DNA of 64,000 nucleotides from the NCBI GenBank assembly GCA_023525975.1, contig CM042032.1, positions 17,862,001 through 17,926,000 of the forward strand, read 5' to 3'. Every line of letters starts with the position of its first letter. Position 1 is the first letter of the stretch. The DNA comes from Smallanthus sonchifolius (lineage: Eukaryota > Streptophyta > Magnoliopsida > Asterales > Asteraceae). Below, piece by piece: positions 45,394 to 57,663 of the stretch. A model generated the notes under the pieces. That model saw only the letters and a program-made list of their open reading frames with translations. It made no database searches and was not told the origin of the DNA. Made by a program: the position numbers and the translations under genes.

Positions 45394-48300
45394 TTATCTT
45401 GAAGTCTTCCAGTTATCCGGTAGTCTGCTGCCAGCATGCACACCGTATCTTCTGCATATCTCCAAAACTCTTTTATACTGTAGACCTTGTTCTATCCATT
45501 CATCAGTATACATTATCTCATTCTTTCGCAGCATCCTCTGATCTTTCTTTGAAAAATTAATAAGATTCATTGCGTCATAGAAACACACAATGACCTTATT
45601 ATCTTTATCTTCAACTCTTGCTTCACCAGTATTGACATCAACATACCACCATTTCATATTCCCAAGAAAGTCTTGAGGAATATTCTTTAATGGTATCTTG
45701 TGTATAGCACGCACTGGTCTGTACTTGTATCTCCAGGTTACTTTCCCAGTCTTAGGATCTGTAATCTTCACTCTCTTTCCTTTCTGTGGTTTCAGCCGTT
45801 CATACTTACCCGAACTACCTTCTTTCTTTATCAGGTTTGCTATCACATCAGCTAAACCATTCTTCGATCTATTTATGAGAGGCTTTGAAGCTAGACCATT
45901 TATTTCACACCTCGGCAAGGTATTGAAATATTTGATCCTTGGCTTTAAGTATTGAACGCCATCAGATCGTTTGATTACAAACAATTTTGATTCACCATCA
46001 TAAAACCAACTAATGATCCTTCCTATACACTGCTCTTTATTCACATATTTTTCTTTCTGAGCAGGTTGTATTGGAGACTTGGGTTGTACCTTCATCCAAC
46101 TATTTACTACTTCTCTCCACTGTTCTCGTGTCATACCTGTATCTCTAAACATTACAGGTTCTTCATTAATCTTTGGAGACTCAGTGTGAGTAGTTTCAGT
46201 TTCAGCACTCTTATTGAATTGAAGATTCTCATCATCAGTATCCATCTTTGACTCAGCTGTATCATCAGGCAATGTGACGTCTTCAATAGAGTCCATAGAG
46301 TCAGTTATTCCGTCATAAGAGAATTCAGGAACAACATCCTCTTGGATGAAGTTATACGGCACCTTAAGATCGTCACAGCCTTCATATGTAACACTATCTT
46401 TATCTTTCTCTATTTCAATCTCCACTATTTCTCCTTCTTCTATCTCAGTGTCTGACATATCATCTTCCATGTCATTGAATAAATCGTCAATGTCATCAAG
46501 ACATTCAATCTTTTCAGCTTCCTCTTCTTCTGAATCTTGAAAGAATTCTAATAACAGAATATCTTCTTCATTATTACCCGAAGTATCTTTATCTTTGTTT
46601 CCTTCAAGAGATTGTGATGTCGACTCCCCCTGAACTCTAGATATAGGATTAGCATCAGTGTATTGATGATCACCCTCAATATTTCCAGCAGGATCATTGT
46701 CTTCATCATCACGTCTTTGTATTGACTCAGTGTGACAAGTATCAGGTATCCTCAACTCCCCCTGAGCGTCAAGACGCTGAACGAGTTTGGACACTAACGC
46801 TTGCATATCAGCAATCTGTTGAGCTTGAGTCTGAATCACCAGCTGTCGTTGAGAATCAATAGACACAAGAGAGTTAACTTGTGTTTGTAAAGTAAGCACT
46901 TGAGATTCAAGGAAAGTAATCCTATCAGAATCAGAAGGCTTTGATGGACCAGCTGTGGATTGTGGAATAGAAGGACTTGAAGTAGTAGTAATCGCTGTAG
47001 AAATAGGAGATGGAACTGGAGATGGATCTTTAGAACTTGGAGGAGTAACAATCAGAGAAGCAACAAAATTTGCATCCTCAACTCCTTGAGAAGATTGTGC
47101 AGCCGCAATTGAAGCAGACATTAACTTTTGTCGTGAAGGATCAGGATTAAAGTCACTATCAGTGTCAGAACTTTCATCCACCAACGATCTTTTTCCAAGA
47201 ACTGAACCGGAAGGAGGATCCCGAACAGACTTGCGTCGTGGTCGTCTGGCTTGAGATTTAATGTGTTTTCCAGCATTAGCCAGTGGAATAGCAGCCAACC
47301 GTTCATAATGACCTGGAGAAAAATCTCTAGATTCATCAGAAGCAGTGCTGTCATCATCAGATGATGAAGTATCACTTGAACATGAACTAGACTCAGCGTC
47401 TGTCACCACATTCCCTTCTTGTTCATGAATGGGCGAGTTCACAGCTTCATCAACAAAATCATCCATGTTCATACCCATATCTTGATTAGGATCATGAACG
47501 ACCTCTTCCAGAACTGGTTCCTGAATAGGAATATTAACTGCAACCTGTGGAATAGGAACTTGTTCAGGAATAGGAATTTGAATTTGTGGTTGTGGAATTT
47601 GTTGGGGTTGAACTTGTTGTAGTGGTTGTTGTGGTTGTTGTTGGTGTTGTTGCTGTTGTGGTTGTGGTTGAACATTAACTCCTTGAACTTGAGCAAGTTC
47701 ACCAGGATGAAACCAATTATCATTTGGTGGTGCAACATAATCAGGATTGATTAAGTGCCCAAACAGTGGAGTATTAACCGGAATCAACACAGCATTTTGC
47801 TGTTTCACCTTTGTACAATCGGTAAAGATACGTTTTGACATCGGAGTCAAAGTCAATCTGATAGCATGTTGTGGAAGATCCGGAATAAGATGATTGAGTA
47901 TCATTTGAATAAATCTTGGATACATCAAGAAACCTTGACCTTCAGCTGGATTAATCTGCATGACCTTCTCCCGATAAAAATACAGTGGAAAATTGAATCG
48001 TTTATTCAATGTTAAAGCCACCATTGCTGTTTGAAGTGCCATCTTCAATCCATCTGTACCAGCTTTTCGTGGAGAGATGCATTGTATAATCACATGCATA
48101 AAATACCTCCATTCACCCACTAATCCACCTTTCCTAGCTTGAGTATCATTTTGTCGTCCACGATAACCCATCCTTTGAAAACAACCCATAATAAGAGTAT
48201 TAGGATAAGAAATTGGATCTTCAGCATTTCCACCCAAAGCAAGAGCAGCACGAATTGTTGCTTCTGAAATTGCAATCTCGGTATTATTGACTGTGGCGCG

Positions 48301-48510
48301 AAGAACATGCGGTTCCACGTCAATATCTTGATGTACGGTATCCCAGAATTGTTGTATATACACCAAGCTGATATAAGGATCCGCAGATAATGCAACATGC
48401 AATCTTGATCGATTTAGAAAATTGATTATGCCTTGAAAATGAACAGCTTCCGGCAAATTAGGATCTAATAACGCCACTTGATTATGCTTGTATTCGACAC
48501 GTCGAGCCAT
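45394..48510 (-). CDS. Element B third ORF (env-position ORF3), 1038 aa, intact
   Basis: Uninterrupted from ATG 48510 (MARRVEYKHNQVALLDPNLP). An upstream in-frame ATG at 48537 exists, but TTTTTTCACAG directly before 48510 looks like a 3' splice site, so the shorter start is preferred. N-terminal domain about 1-260 (GIINFLNRSRLHVALSADP, FWDTV, GFLMYPRFIQMIL) is homologous to ORF3 of element A (GMIDFLCRSKIYHALTVNP, FFMYPRFLQEVF). Then a Gln/Pro-rich linker, Ser/Asp acidic stretches, basic RRPRRKSV, a coiled coil (ITFLESQVLTLQTQVNSLVS) and a long acidic region. The C-terminal 200 residues have ISWFYDGESKLFVIKRSDG and MKWWYVDVNTGEARVED modules. No signal peptide or membrane segment. Function unknown; it survived intact in a young element, which implies recent selection. 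Confidence 0.85.
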   Translation of the reverse strand: MARRVEYKHNQVALLDPNLPEAVHFQGIINFLNRSRLHVALSADPYISLVYIQQFWDTVHQDIDVEPHVLRATVNNTEIAISEATIRAALALGGNAEDPISYPNTLIMGCFQRMGYRGRQNDTQARKGGLVGEWRYFMHVIIQCISPRKAGTDGLKMALQTAMVALTLNKRFNFPLYFYREKVMQINPAEGQGFLMYPRFIQMILNHLIPDLPQHAIRLTLTPMSKRIFTDCTKVKQQNAVLIPVNTPLFGHLINPDYVAPPNDNWFHPGELAQVQGVNVQPQPQQQQHQQQPQQPLQQVQPQQIPQPQIQIPIPEQVPIPQVAVNIPIQEPVLEEVVHDPNQDMGMNMDDFVDEAVNSPIHEQEGNVVTDAESSSCSSDTSSSDDDSTASDESRDFSPGHYERLAAIPLANAGKHIKSQARRPRRKSVRDPPSGSVLGKRSLVDESSDTDSDFNPDPSRQKLMSASIAAAQSSQGVEDANFVASLIVTPPSSKDPSPVPSPISTAITTTSSPSIPQSTAGPSKPSDSDRITFLESQVLTLQTQVNSLVSIDSQRQLVIQTQAQQIADMQALVSKLVQRLDAQGELRIPDTCHTESIQRRDDEDNDPAGNIEGDHQYTDANPISRVQGESTSQSLEGNKDKDTSGNNEEDILLLEFFQDSEEEEAEKIECLDDIDDLFNDMEDDMSDTEIEEGEIVEIEIEKDKDSVTYEGCDDLKVPYNFIQEDVVPEFSYDGITDSMDSIEDVTLPDDTAESKMDTDDENLQFNKSAETETTHTESPKINEEPVMFRDTGMTREQWREVVNSWMKVQPKSPIQPAQKEKYVNKEQCIGRIISWFYDGESKLFVIKRSDGVQYLKPRIKYFNTLPRCEINGLASKPLINRSKNGLADVIANLIKKEGSSGKYERLKPQKGKRVKITDPKTGKVTWRYKYRPVRAIHKIPLKNIPQDFLGNMKWWYVDVNTGEARVEDKDNKVIVCFYDAMNLINFSKKDQRMLRKNEIMYTDEWIEQGLQYKRVLEICRRYGVHAGSRLPDNWKTSR

Positions 48511-50904
48511 CTGTGAAAAAATTGGACAACTTAACAAACATTAGAACACGTACACATATATGAAACACACTTTTAATAAGACACACAATCATTAACAACA
48601 ACAAAATTTTTTAAAAAAAATTCAAACAAAAAAAATTTTAAAAAAATTTCAAACAGAAAAAAAAAAATCACAACTCTTTTTCACTTCTGACCCCTAGGCG
48701 AACTTAATAAGTTCGCTTAGTAGTGCAAGAGGCGAACTTATTAAGTTCGCCTGACAAGTTCGCTTCGAACAAGTTCGCTTGGAACAAGTTCGCTTGAACC
48801 TGAGATGGTTCAAATTCAAACACAGAGAATTCAAAATTTTGGCAAAACAAGATCAAATCAAGAAATAATCCTATACAATCAATCGAATATCACAATCTAA
48901 CCAACAATGAGGTTCAATTTTATATGACGGTCAAAAATTAGGTCAAAAGCAGGCTTGAAACAGTCCGACGAAAACCGAAATCAAAAACCATCGAATACGC
49001 TCAATATGGTGGATGAAATCCAACGAAATTACCTTTGTTAGATTCGCAATGAGATTTCGATCAAGAAACAACCAAAAAATAGCACTCACAACACAGATTT
49101 AAAATTTTGAGAAATTTGGGATAAGTTCGCTTGTTCTGATGAAGACGATGAACATGACAAGTTCGCCTGAATCAAATCTTAAACAGAATAAGTTCGCTTG
49201 ACTAAAGTTCGCTTAACAATCCTTCGGCGAACAAGATAAGTTCGCTTGAACCTTAAGTTCGCTTCACCCGAGACTGAAAAATTAAGTTCGCTTCACCAAT
49301 TTAAGCGAACATATTAAGTTCGCTTCACTGTACACAGGCGAACTTAATTGCTTTTTCAACCTTTTTGCCTTGAACAAAATTTACCAACTTCAAACTTTCA
49401 AATCCCGAACTTCCATCAGCAATATTCGATCCAATCCCGAACAATTTTAATAAAAGTTTAGAATTTTCATGGAAAATTAAAATCAAAATCTTTTTGAGTT
49501 TTATCTATACAGATGGAAACACATATTTTTGATTTTTCTCTGAATAAACTGAAATGACATATTTTTGGTTTTTCTCTATACAAACAGAATCACATATTTT
49601 TGATTTTTCTCTGAATAAACTGAAATGACATATTTTTGGTTTGAACATCATGAGCAAGAAGATCATATCAGTATTCAATTAATTCATCACACATATTATC
49701 AATAACAAAGGGTAACCTATAATAAGAGACCATTCAACTCAATTTTGTGCATATTGCATATTTTTCATTTTGAAACTCATTCAATTTGAATAATATTTGA
49801 AATGATACGCGATAAATTTCAAAGTAAATAAGATCAGGTTATAAAATGTTCTTTTATTTATACCGAATTTGAAATATAAAGCCTGAATTCTTAAAATTGT
49901 CAATATTATATTATTTGAAACTATAAGCGTTTATTCTCCAAATTCATGTGATTTAGTACCATTTAGATGATAAAACATCGTGTACCCCACATATATGCCA
50001 AATAGAAAATAAATGCACTATCTTCAAGACACATATAAGATTTTACTAAAAATTTTCCGAATATTCAGAATGAGGAGACATCACTTAGCACATGAATAGC
50101 AGAATCCAAATTGGATTGTATAGAAATCAATGGGATTCAGAATCGAATGATTCAATGTTTTGGCTTATATTTGTGGAATCATAAGATACAGGTACGAGAA
50201 TCCAACTGTTATCTGGATTATGAATTCAATGGAATCAGTAAAGATAATGTATCAATGTGATCCAAGGGCTAGTATATGATTGACAGATGTTGTCAAGTAC
50301 ATATCTTGATTATACTTCAAATTGCATGCTTTTCGGGACATGGGCACTGAAGCAAATCGAATGAATAGTGCTAAGGACATAACCCGAAACTGATCTCATA
50401 GGAAAATCCTTATTAAAAGCTAATATTCTTTATCTGATAGTGATCTTTTAACACACACACCCAGGCATAAAATGGGTTTAAATCACAGATGTAATCATAT
50501 TATATTTAATTTTCACACTACTATTAGTTTCAAAACGCTTTTAGCCTATTAACAATTCAAGTTTCAAATTTTATACACAAATTTTAAAACAAATTATCAA
50601 GAATAGAACATTTATAACACTATCATTTCTTATTTATGCAGACTTTGAAATTTAGATCAAATCAACTTATTTTAAACATTCATATATCAAGGTCTACTAA
50701 GGTCGTGTGAAATGAACTAATCACTTATGTACTATCATTTCTTCTCTAACCTCAAATGATGTCAAATTTTATATTTTTCAATTTGTTTTGACTTTTTATA
50801 ATTTAGACTTTTTGACTGAAAATGTAACTGCAGAAATGTAATAAAGCAATACAAGAAACTAAAAGAAAATTTTTCCATGAAATTCTGATTTTGAAATTTT
50901 TTTT
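48511..50904 (-). other. Element B spacer between pol and ORF3, with two palindrome clusters
   Basis: 2.4 kb, AT-rich, no meaningful ORF. AAGTTCGC/GCGAACTT copies cluster at 48692-48800 and 49125-49350. The part nearest ORF3 (48540-48690) is a poly-T-rich leader very like the stretch upstream of gag (57425-57470), as if a leader had been duplicated in front of ORF3. A direct repeat ACATATTTTTGATTTTTCTC occurs at about 49500-49640. Confidence 0.75.
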
Positions 50905-53900
50905 TTATTCGGGATTGATCATACCAATCATTTTAATTAGGAACTCAAACCTGGTACGATCAAATGCTTTAGTGAACAAATCAGCAAAATTATCTTCAGT
51001 ATGTACCTTGACCAGCTCAATCAACCTTTTCTCTGCACAATCACGGATAAAATGATATCGAATTTCGATGTGCTTAGTTTTACTATGTTTAACAGGATTA
51101 TTCGTTATGGACATAGTAGCATTGTTATCAATAAACATAGGGGTTCCTGTGAAATTCAAACCGTAATCTCTCAATTGTTGTTATATCCACAGGATCTGTG
51201 AACAGCAACTTGCAGCAGCGATGTATTCTGCTTCACATGTTGAAATCGAGACTGTGGTTTGCTTTTTGCATTGCCAGGATACAAGTCGATTACCTAAGAA
51301 CTGGCAATCACCTGTTGTAGATTTCCTGTCCAGACAACAACCACCAAAATCAGAATCAGTATAAGCATTGAAATCAAAGTTAGAACCATGAGGATACCAT
51401 AGCCCTAAACGTTGTTTTCCTTTTAAATACCGAAAGATTCTTTTCACAGCAATTAAGTGAGATTCTTTTGGCTTTTCCTGAAATCTGGAACAGATACACA
51501 CGGCAAACATTATATCCGGCCTTGAAGCGGTTAAGTACATGAGGGATCCAATCATAGCTCTATAAAGTCGACAGTCCACATCTTTTCCTTCCGGGTCAGA
51601 ATTTAACTTATGATTGACCGGAATTGGAGTATCGTATGAAGTACAGTCCTCCATCTTGAACCGGCTCAAGATGTCTTTGACATACTTGGACTGATGAATA
51701 AAGAAACCATCTTCCTTTTGATTTACTTGTAAACCTAAGAAAAATGATAACTCTCCCATCGCAGACATTTCAAATTTCGACTTCATAACACCCTCAAATT
51801 CTTTGCACAACCCTTCATTTGTCGAGCCAAATATAATATCATCCACATAAATCTGTACCAGTAGGTAATCTCCCCCTGATTTCTTTATGAATAAGGTCGA
51901 GTCTATCTTTCCACGAACAAAGTCATTCGCCAAAAGATGTGTTGATAAAGTCTCATACCACGCACGAGGAGCCTGATGAAGACCATAGAGGGCCTTATCT
52001 AGCTTGAAAACCATGTTCGGATTCAGTGGATCTTCAAACCCCGGCGGCTGACACACATAGACTTCCTCCTTGACCTTTCCATATAAAAACGCACTCTTTT
52101 CGTCTAATTGAAACACCTTAAAACCTTTAAAGGAAGCAAAAGCTAGAAACAGCCTTATAGCTTCGAGCCTTGCAACCGGCGCATAAACTTCGGTGTAATC
52201 AATTCCTTCTTGTTGATTGAAGCCCTGGACAACTAATCTTGCCTTATTGCGGACCACAACACCTCGATCGTCCTTTTTACATTTAAACACCCATTTTGTT
52301 CCTATCGGATACGCACCTTTCGGTAAATCAACCAGATTCCAAACCTTCAGTTTATCAAATTGAGCTAGTTCTTCCTGCATAGCTTCTATCCAGTTATTGT
52401 CATTTAAAGCCATCTCTACATTCTTGGGTTCAACCTGTGAAATAAAGCAAGAATGTGAGCAATCATCAAGAACACCAGAATCTTTAATGCAAGTATATAA
52501 ACAAGTATTGTCAACAAGAGAACGAGTTTTCACTCCATCCTGCAAATTTCCAATTATATTTGTCATCGGGTGATTTTTGAGTTCCTTGATGGATGCGACC
52601 TCAGGAACCGGCAACACTTCAACTTGAGTAGATTCAGATTGATAAGAATAATCTTGAGGAATTGGAATTTCCGAGTCTAAATTTGTTGGAATCTCCCCCT
52701 GAGCCTGTGTCGAAGGTAATGGATCATCACTCAACATCGGATCAGCAGAAGAATCTTAAAAAATAGCATTATCCTCCTCACTCTCTGAATCTTGTGGACC
52801 GGAACAAGAAGCAACATTAGGATCGGGAGCAGAAATAGAAGGAATCGATGAATTGGGAACTGCATTTGGTAGAAATCCATTATGCTGTGCATCTTGACAA
52901 GAATCATAAAGAACAACAGCATCTTCATCAGAAATATCAGAAGGTAAATGAAAAGACTTGAATAAGTTTTCATAATCAAATGCCCAATCCGGACCAATCG
53001 CCATTTGTGGTAAAGATCGATTTGAACAGTCAATATGGAACCATTCTTCAACTTGGCGTGTCTCTTTGTTATAAACCCTCTTGGTAGTCGAATTAGCCAC
53101 ATACCCCAGAAAAATCCCTTCAATAGCCTTTGCACTGAATTTTGTTGGGACATCTCTAATTTTGAGTAGGGTACACGGATTACCAAAAGGTAGTAAATAT
53201 TCCAGATTCGGCTTTCGATTATTCAGCAATTCATAGCAAGTCATGTTATGTCGCTTGACGGTCAAGACCCTGTTCAAAACATGACACGCAGTATTCACAG
53301 CTTCAGCCCAAAAGGTGACTGGTAGCTTAGAATCTGCAAGCATCGTGCGAGCTGTTTCGACCAACGTCCTGTTCTTTCGTTCAGCGACACCGTTTTGTTG
53401 AGGAACATATGGCGCACTGAATTCATGATGAATTCCTTTTTGTAAACAGAATAAGCCCATTTTGCTATTCTTAAATTCGCTGCCATTGTCACTCCTGATT
53501 CTTCTTACTTTCAGATTTAATAAATTCTCCAAACCCAGGATTAAGTATTGAACCAACTCAGTGGTTTCAGCTTTAGATGAAAGAAATTTAACCCATGAAA
53601 ATCTGGAGTAATCATCAGTTACTACCAAGCAGTACGATTTCCCACCAATACTCCTAATACTTATTGGACCGAACAAATCCATATGCAACAACTCCAAAGA
53701 AGTTACGATAGAATTCGTCGATTTTGATTTGTGAGATTTCTTTCTTTGCTTCCCCTTCTTGCACGGAATACAATCATTAGGAACTGAGAATTTCATTTTC
53801 GGAATACCAAGCACAAGATTATTCCTAACAATGTAGTTCATCTTCCTGTAGTTTATGTGAGCTAGCTTCCTGTGCCACAATATTGAATCAGATTCCGACG

Positions 53901-54321
53901 CCTTGGAGAGTAAACATGTTGGAATTGAATCCGTTGTAGTGGCGACACTCATGTCAAGGACATACGTGTCATTTCTCCTTGGAGCCTTCATAAGAATCCA
54001 TTCATCAGGAATCACAAAACCCGGTTTCAGAATATAACATTCATGATCATTGAAATGGAACGAAAACTTCTTGTCACAGACTTGTGATACGCTTAAAAGA
54101 TTGTGTTCCAGCTGCTCAACATAATTCACCTTTTCAAATTTTACTTTGTCATTCTTTAACGTTCCCTGGCCTGTTATGTACCCGCCTTTATTACCCGCAA
54201 AAGCGACATAACCACCATCAATTTTAATCACATCCTCAAGCAATTTCACATTCCCTGTCATATGTCGAGAGCAACCACTATCCACATACCATGTATTGTT
54301 GATAGTCCTCCTTGGTTGTCC
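50905..54321 (-). pseudogene. Element B pol: protease, integrase, reverse transcriptase, RNase H (one frame, two stops)
   Basis: Protease active site YVDSGCSRHMTG (about 54285); GAG-pre-integrase LWHRKLAHINYRKMNY and CIPCKKGKQR; integrase core with HMDLFGP, SDNGSEFKN and PQQNGVAERKNR, all D, D and E intact; Ser/Pro hinge; RT with FKCKKDDRGVV, YVDDIIFGST; RNase H with AYTDSDFGGCC and STCEAEYIAAA; end FLIKMIGMINPE at 50905. The frame is interrupted only by TAA at 52756-52758 in the hinge (same codon as in element C) and TAA at 51181-51183 in RNase H (Gln in C). In a living element these act inside virus-like particles and the nucleus; here read-through or help in trans would be needed. Confidence 0.93.
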
Positions 54322-57300
54322 CTACATAAACAACGAGAATCAGTTAGAAAGTGGAACCCAAGCCATCGTGGTCTTGGGTCGTCCTGATTGATCAAAATAA
54401 ACTACTTCTTGTAATTTACAATCAATTTTATCATTCACTGTTGGAACAGAAGTTTGACAATCAGACCTTTTCAAAGAAGAAACATTTTTATTATTTTTAG
54501 AAACATTATTTGAAAAATTATTTTCAGATTCAGATGTTTCTAAAATTTTCTTTAATTTTCTGTTTCTCCGTCTTCTTTGAGGTCTAGACAATTTAACCTC
54601 CTGAAAAGTATCTTTTGAAATCCCAACTTTTGGAATCTCAATATTTTCTCTGCATACAAAAGATTTGGCATGCAATGTATTCTGTTGTTTAATTCCAGGA
54701 GAATTAACAAAAGATCGTCCAGTCATATCGTTTCCCAAACTAGAAGACGATTTTCCCTCATCTTTCCTTTTCAGAATCTTCACAACTTTCGGTTGTGAAG
54801 GAACAATCTTCAGTTTGCCCTTGTTCTTGTATGGACAATTAATCAAAATATGACCAGGCTCATTGCAATGAAAACACACTCTTCTTTCTTGATAAGTTCT
54901 TAAATAAGGTGTTTTCTTTGAATTTGAAGAACCATCAGAAGAAGAAGCTTCGGATGAATGCCCAGAACAATTTACCGGCTTCTTAGGAACATAAGTCTGT
55001 TTTGGCACCTTTGAAGAATTCACTTTTTGAAAACCAGCCGCAACAAACCCACTTGACTTTAATATTGGAGAAAGTTTAGTTTGAACCACCTTTACCTCTT
55101 CAGGTTCTGTCAAGATGCACCTATCCCGAGTAACATTCTTCACAATCTTTGGTTCATCAATTTTCACCTCTCTCGGAATGCCTTCAACCTTTGAATCACC
55201 AAATACTTCATCCTCTGTATCAGAATCATACACCATGTCTTCACCCATCACTGGATTCACTTTTAATACTGTCTTGGGATCAATCTCCTCTTCATGAATT
55301 ATTTCAGGCTCAACTACATAATTCCCATTGAATGGAGGAGGAACAAACCCAATACCAGCAACCCTTTTTGTGGGATCAGCATTAGCATTAAAATAATCCA
55401 ACACTACAGATGAATTCTCAAACTGTTCCAACTTTCTATGTAACTTTATCACCTCAGATTCTTTTTCCGAAATTTCCTTGTTCTTTTGGGCAACTACTTC
55501 ATTTTGTTTTTCAATTTCAACATAAGCCATATCAAGATGATAACCCTGCTCTTTGTATTTTAACCCAAGAGAATTTAAGTCTCTTTTCAAAGACTCAATT
55601 CTATCAATGCACAGTTTATCATTATCTTTCAGTTTCTGATTTACTGAATGCATTGATTTCATGTCACAAATCAAATTGGTGTTATCATCCATGACCTTTT
55701 GCATTTTATTTTTAACAGAAATATAGTTAGAACAAAATATATCATAAACAGAGTCTTTTACCTTAGTCGGGTCAGACATGTCTGCCATGAATACTTTGGC
55801 AATTGGAATATTTTCTGCATCATCACCAACTGAAGTATTTTCTGTAAGAACAATTTCCTCATCAGCAACCCTTGTCACATCATCAGAATCAATATTTTGC
55901 CCTTTTTCTTCCTCATCATCAACACTTGGAACACTATCACTATCACACGAATCATCACTAGAACTTTCATCATCAGTAGACTCCTCCGGTTTTTCTGAAT
56001 GAATTTCTGCAACAAAAGCCTGACTCACAGCACCCACCAAATCTTCCAGATGAATGCCCCAATCATAGTTTTCGTCATTTTAAGCAACTAAAGCTGATGA
56101 AGCAGATGCATGATTTGTATTACCAGAAGGACCATGATTTTGAATACCAGATGAACCATGTGACTGATTTCTATTATGCTGAAAGTTAGATTGCTTCTTT
56201 TGAGAATCAAATTCTGCCTTTGGCTTCACACACTCCTTAGCAAAGTGACCATACTCTTGGCAGTTGTAACACCTAACTTTGCTCTTTTCAAACCCCATAC
56301 GCGATCGACTATTTGAACCAATATATTTCCTACCAGTTCTCTTCAAGAAATCTTTAGCCTGTCGCATCAACATTGCCATATTCCATTGGATATTCATTTC
56401 TTCCAGATCAACAGGGTCAATCTGTTTGAAATCTTCTTCTATAACCTCAGGATCATGTATTTTACCTCCAATGAAATTTTCATATGATGCCATGAATGAA
56501 GAAAACATAGCAAGATAATCATCAGCAACTTTCTGATTCACATGAGATCCAGATGATGTTGAAGCAGTAGTAGCAGAAAATCCAGAATGGCTTGTATGAC
56601 CAGAATAAGTTGGAACTCCAGAACACTTTTCATTTGAAGATTCTTGAGCATCACCAGAAAAGAATGCCACTCCAGTACCAGTTTTACCAACAGATTTGGC
56701 AAAATACATCGAGGGATCCTGGATATGCTCCAAATTAGTCTCTTTCTTTTTCAAATTCATGTCATGTGACTGGATCTTCTTTAGGACTTCTTCAAGAGAC
56801 ATGGTTTTGTACTTAACATTTTCCTTGATCAAAACCGTATACACATCAAACTTTGATGGTAATGCCTCCAAGAATTTATCATTTATTTCCTCAGTCTCAT
56901 ATACCACAGATGCACTATCCAGTTCACTAAGAAGATGATAGAATCTTGTAGCAAGATCATCCAAAGATTCATTCTGAAAATGTTTAAAAACTAAGAACTG
57001 TTTCTTTAGTAACTCTTTTCTACTTTTCTTCACATCTAAACTCCCTTCACACCTTTTCTGTAGAGCTTCCCACAACTGTTGATAAGACTTGAACTGTTTA
57101 AAACTGTGATAAATTTCCTTTGGTAGAGACATCGAAATGCTAGCCATTGCATTCTTTTCTCGATCAAATAACAGCTTCTCTTCAGTAGATAAAGCAGACA
57201 CTGGTTTTGGAACATCATCTTTTCCCATCCATGAATAAGTAGGGTGTGTATATCCTTCCAAAATTGGAATCCACAAACTAGTATCGGTAAAAGATACGAA

Positions 57301-57423
57301 TTGATCAAACCGATCTTTCCAATTTGAATAATCAGATAGATTCAGCAACTTCGGAGGTTTTTGAGATGTACCAATCTCATTGTCATAATTGAACATGTTT
57401 GTGACTTGAACCATATTTGCCAT
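54322..57423 (-). pseudogene. Element B gag (UBN2-type, two zinc knuckles, coiled coil), stops at 56080, 54340 and 54322
   Basis: Starts MANMVQVTNMFNYDNEIGTS at 57423. UBN2/Retrotran_gag_2 domain (SDYSNWKDRFDQFV, LWEALQKRCEG, FHYLLSELD-like region), then CYNCQEYGHFAKEC (first CCHC, about 56250). TAA at 56080-56082 would end a 447-residue gag, but the same frame carries on with an acidic region, a coiled coil (IESLKRDLNSLGLKYKEQGY), VPPPFNGNY, a second knuckle CFHCNEPGHILINC (about 54870) and a basic stretch. Just before protease come TGA (54340) and TAG (54322), seven codons apart. The region between them looks like a branch point, pyrimidine tract and TAG acceptor, so splicing is an alternative to plain decay. 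Confidence 0.88.
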
Positions 57424-57663
57424 GTTAAAAAAAAATTTCTGAAAAATTTTCTAAGTACTGAACTTCTTTACCCTCAGGCGAACTTAATAAGTTCGCTTTA
57501 GGGAGTACTAAGCGAACTTAATATCAGGCGAACAAGACAAGTTCGCTTAAGGAGGAAATCTGGTAAGTTCGCTTAACAGCTAAGTTCGCTTGAAATGTAA
57601 GTTCGCTTGCTAAGTTCGCTTGAACAGGAACTCAGCAAGTTCGCTTAAACTGCTATAACAGAA
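57424..57663 (-). repeat. Palindrome-rich gag leader of element B
   Basis: Eight or so AAGTTCGCTT / GCGAACTT half or full motifs (57476-57650) between primer site and gag ATG. The rest of the leader up to 57963 is unremarkable AT-rich DNA. Confidence 0.8.

Noticed and set aside
47580..47670. CAA/CAG-type microsatellite as a separate feature
   Set aside because: It encodes the Gln-rich linker of ORF3 in element B and is explained by that gene.
51001..51201. Plus-strand frames opposite element B pol, ORF3 and gag as genes
   Set aside because: They lie antisense to clear retrotransposon domains and have no features of their own.
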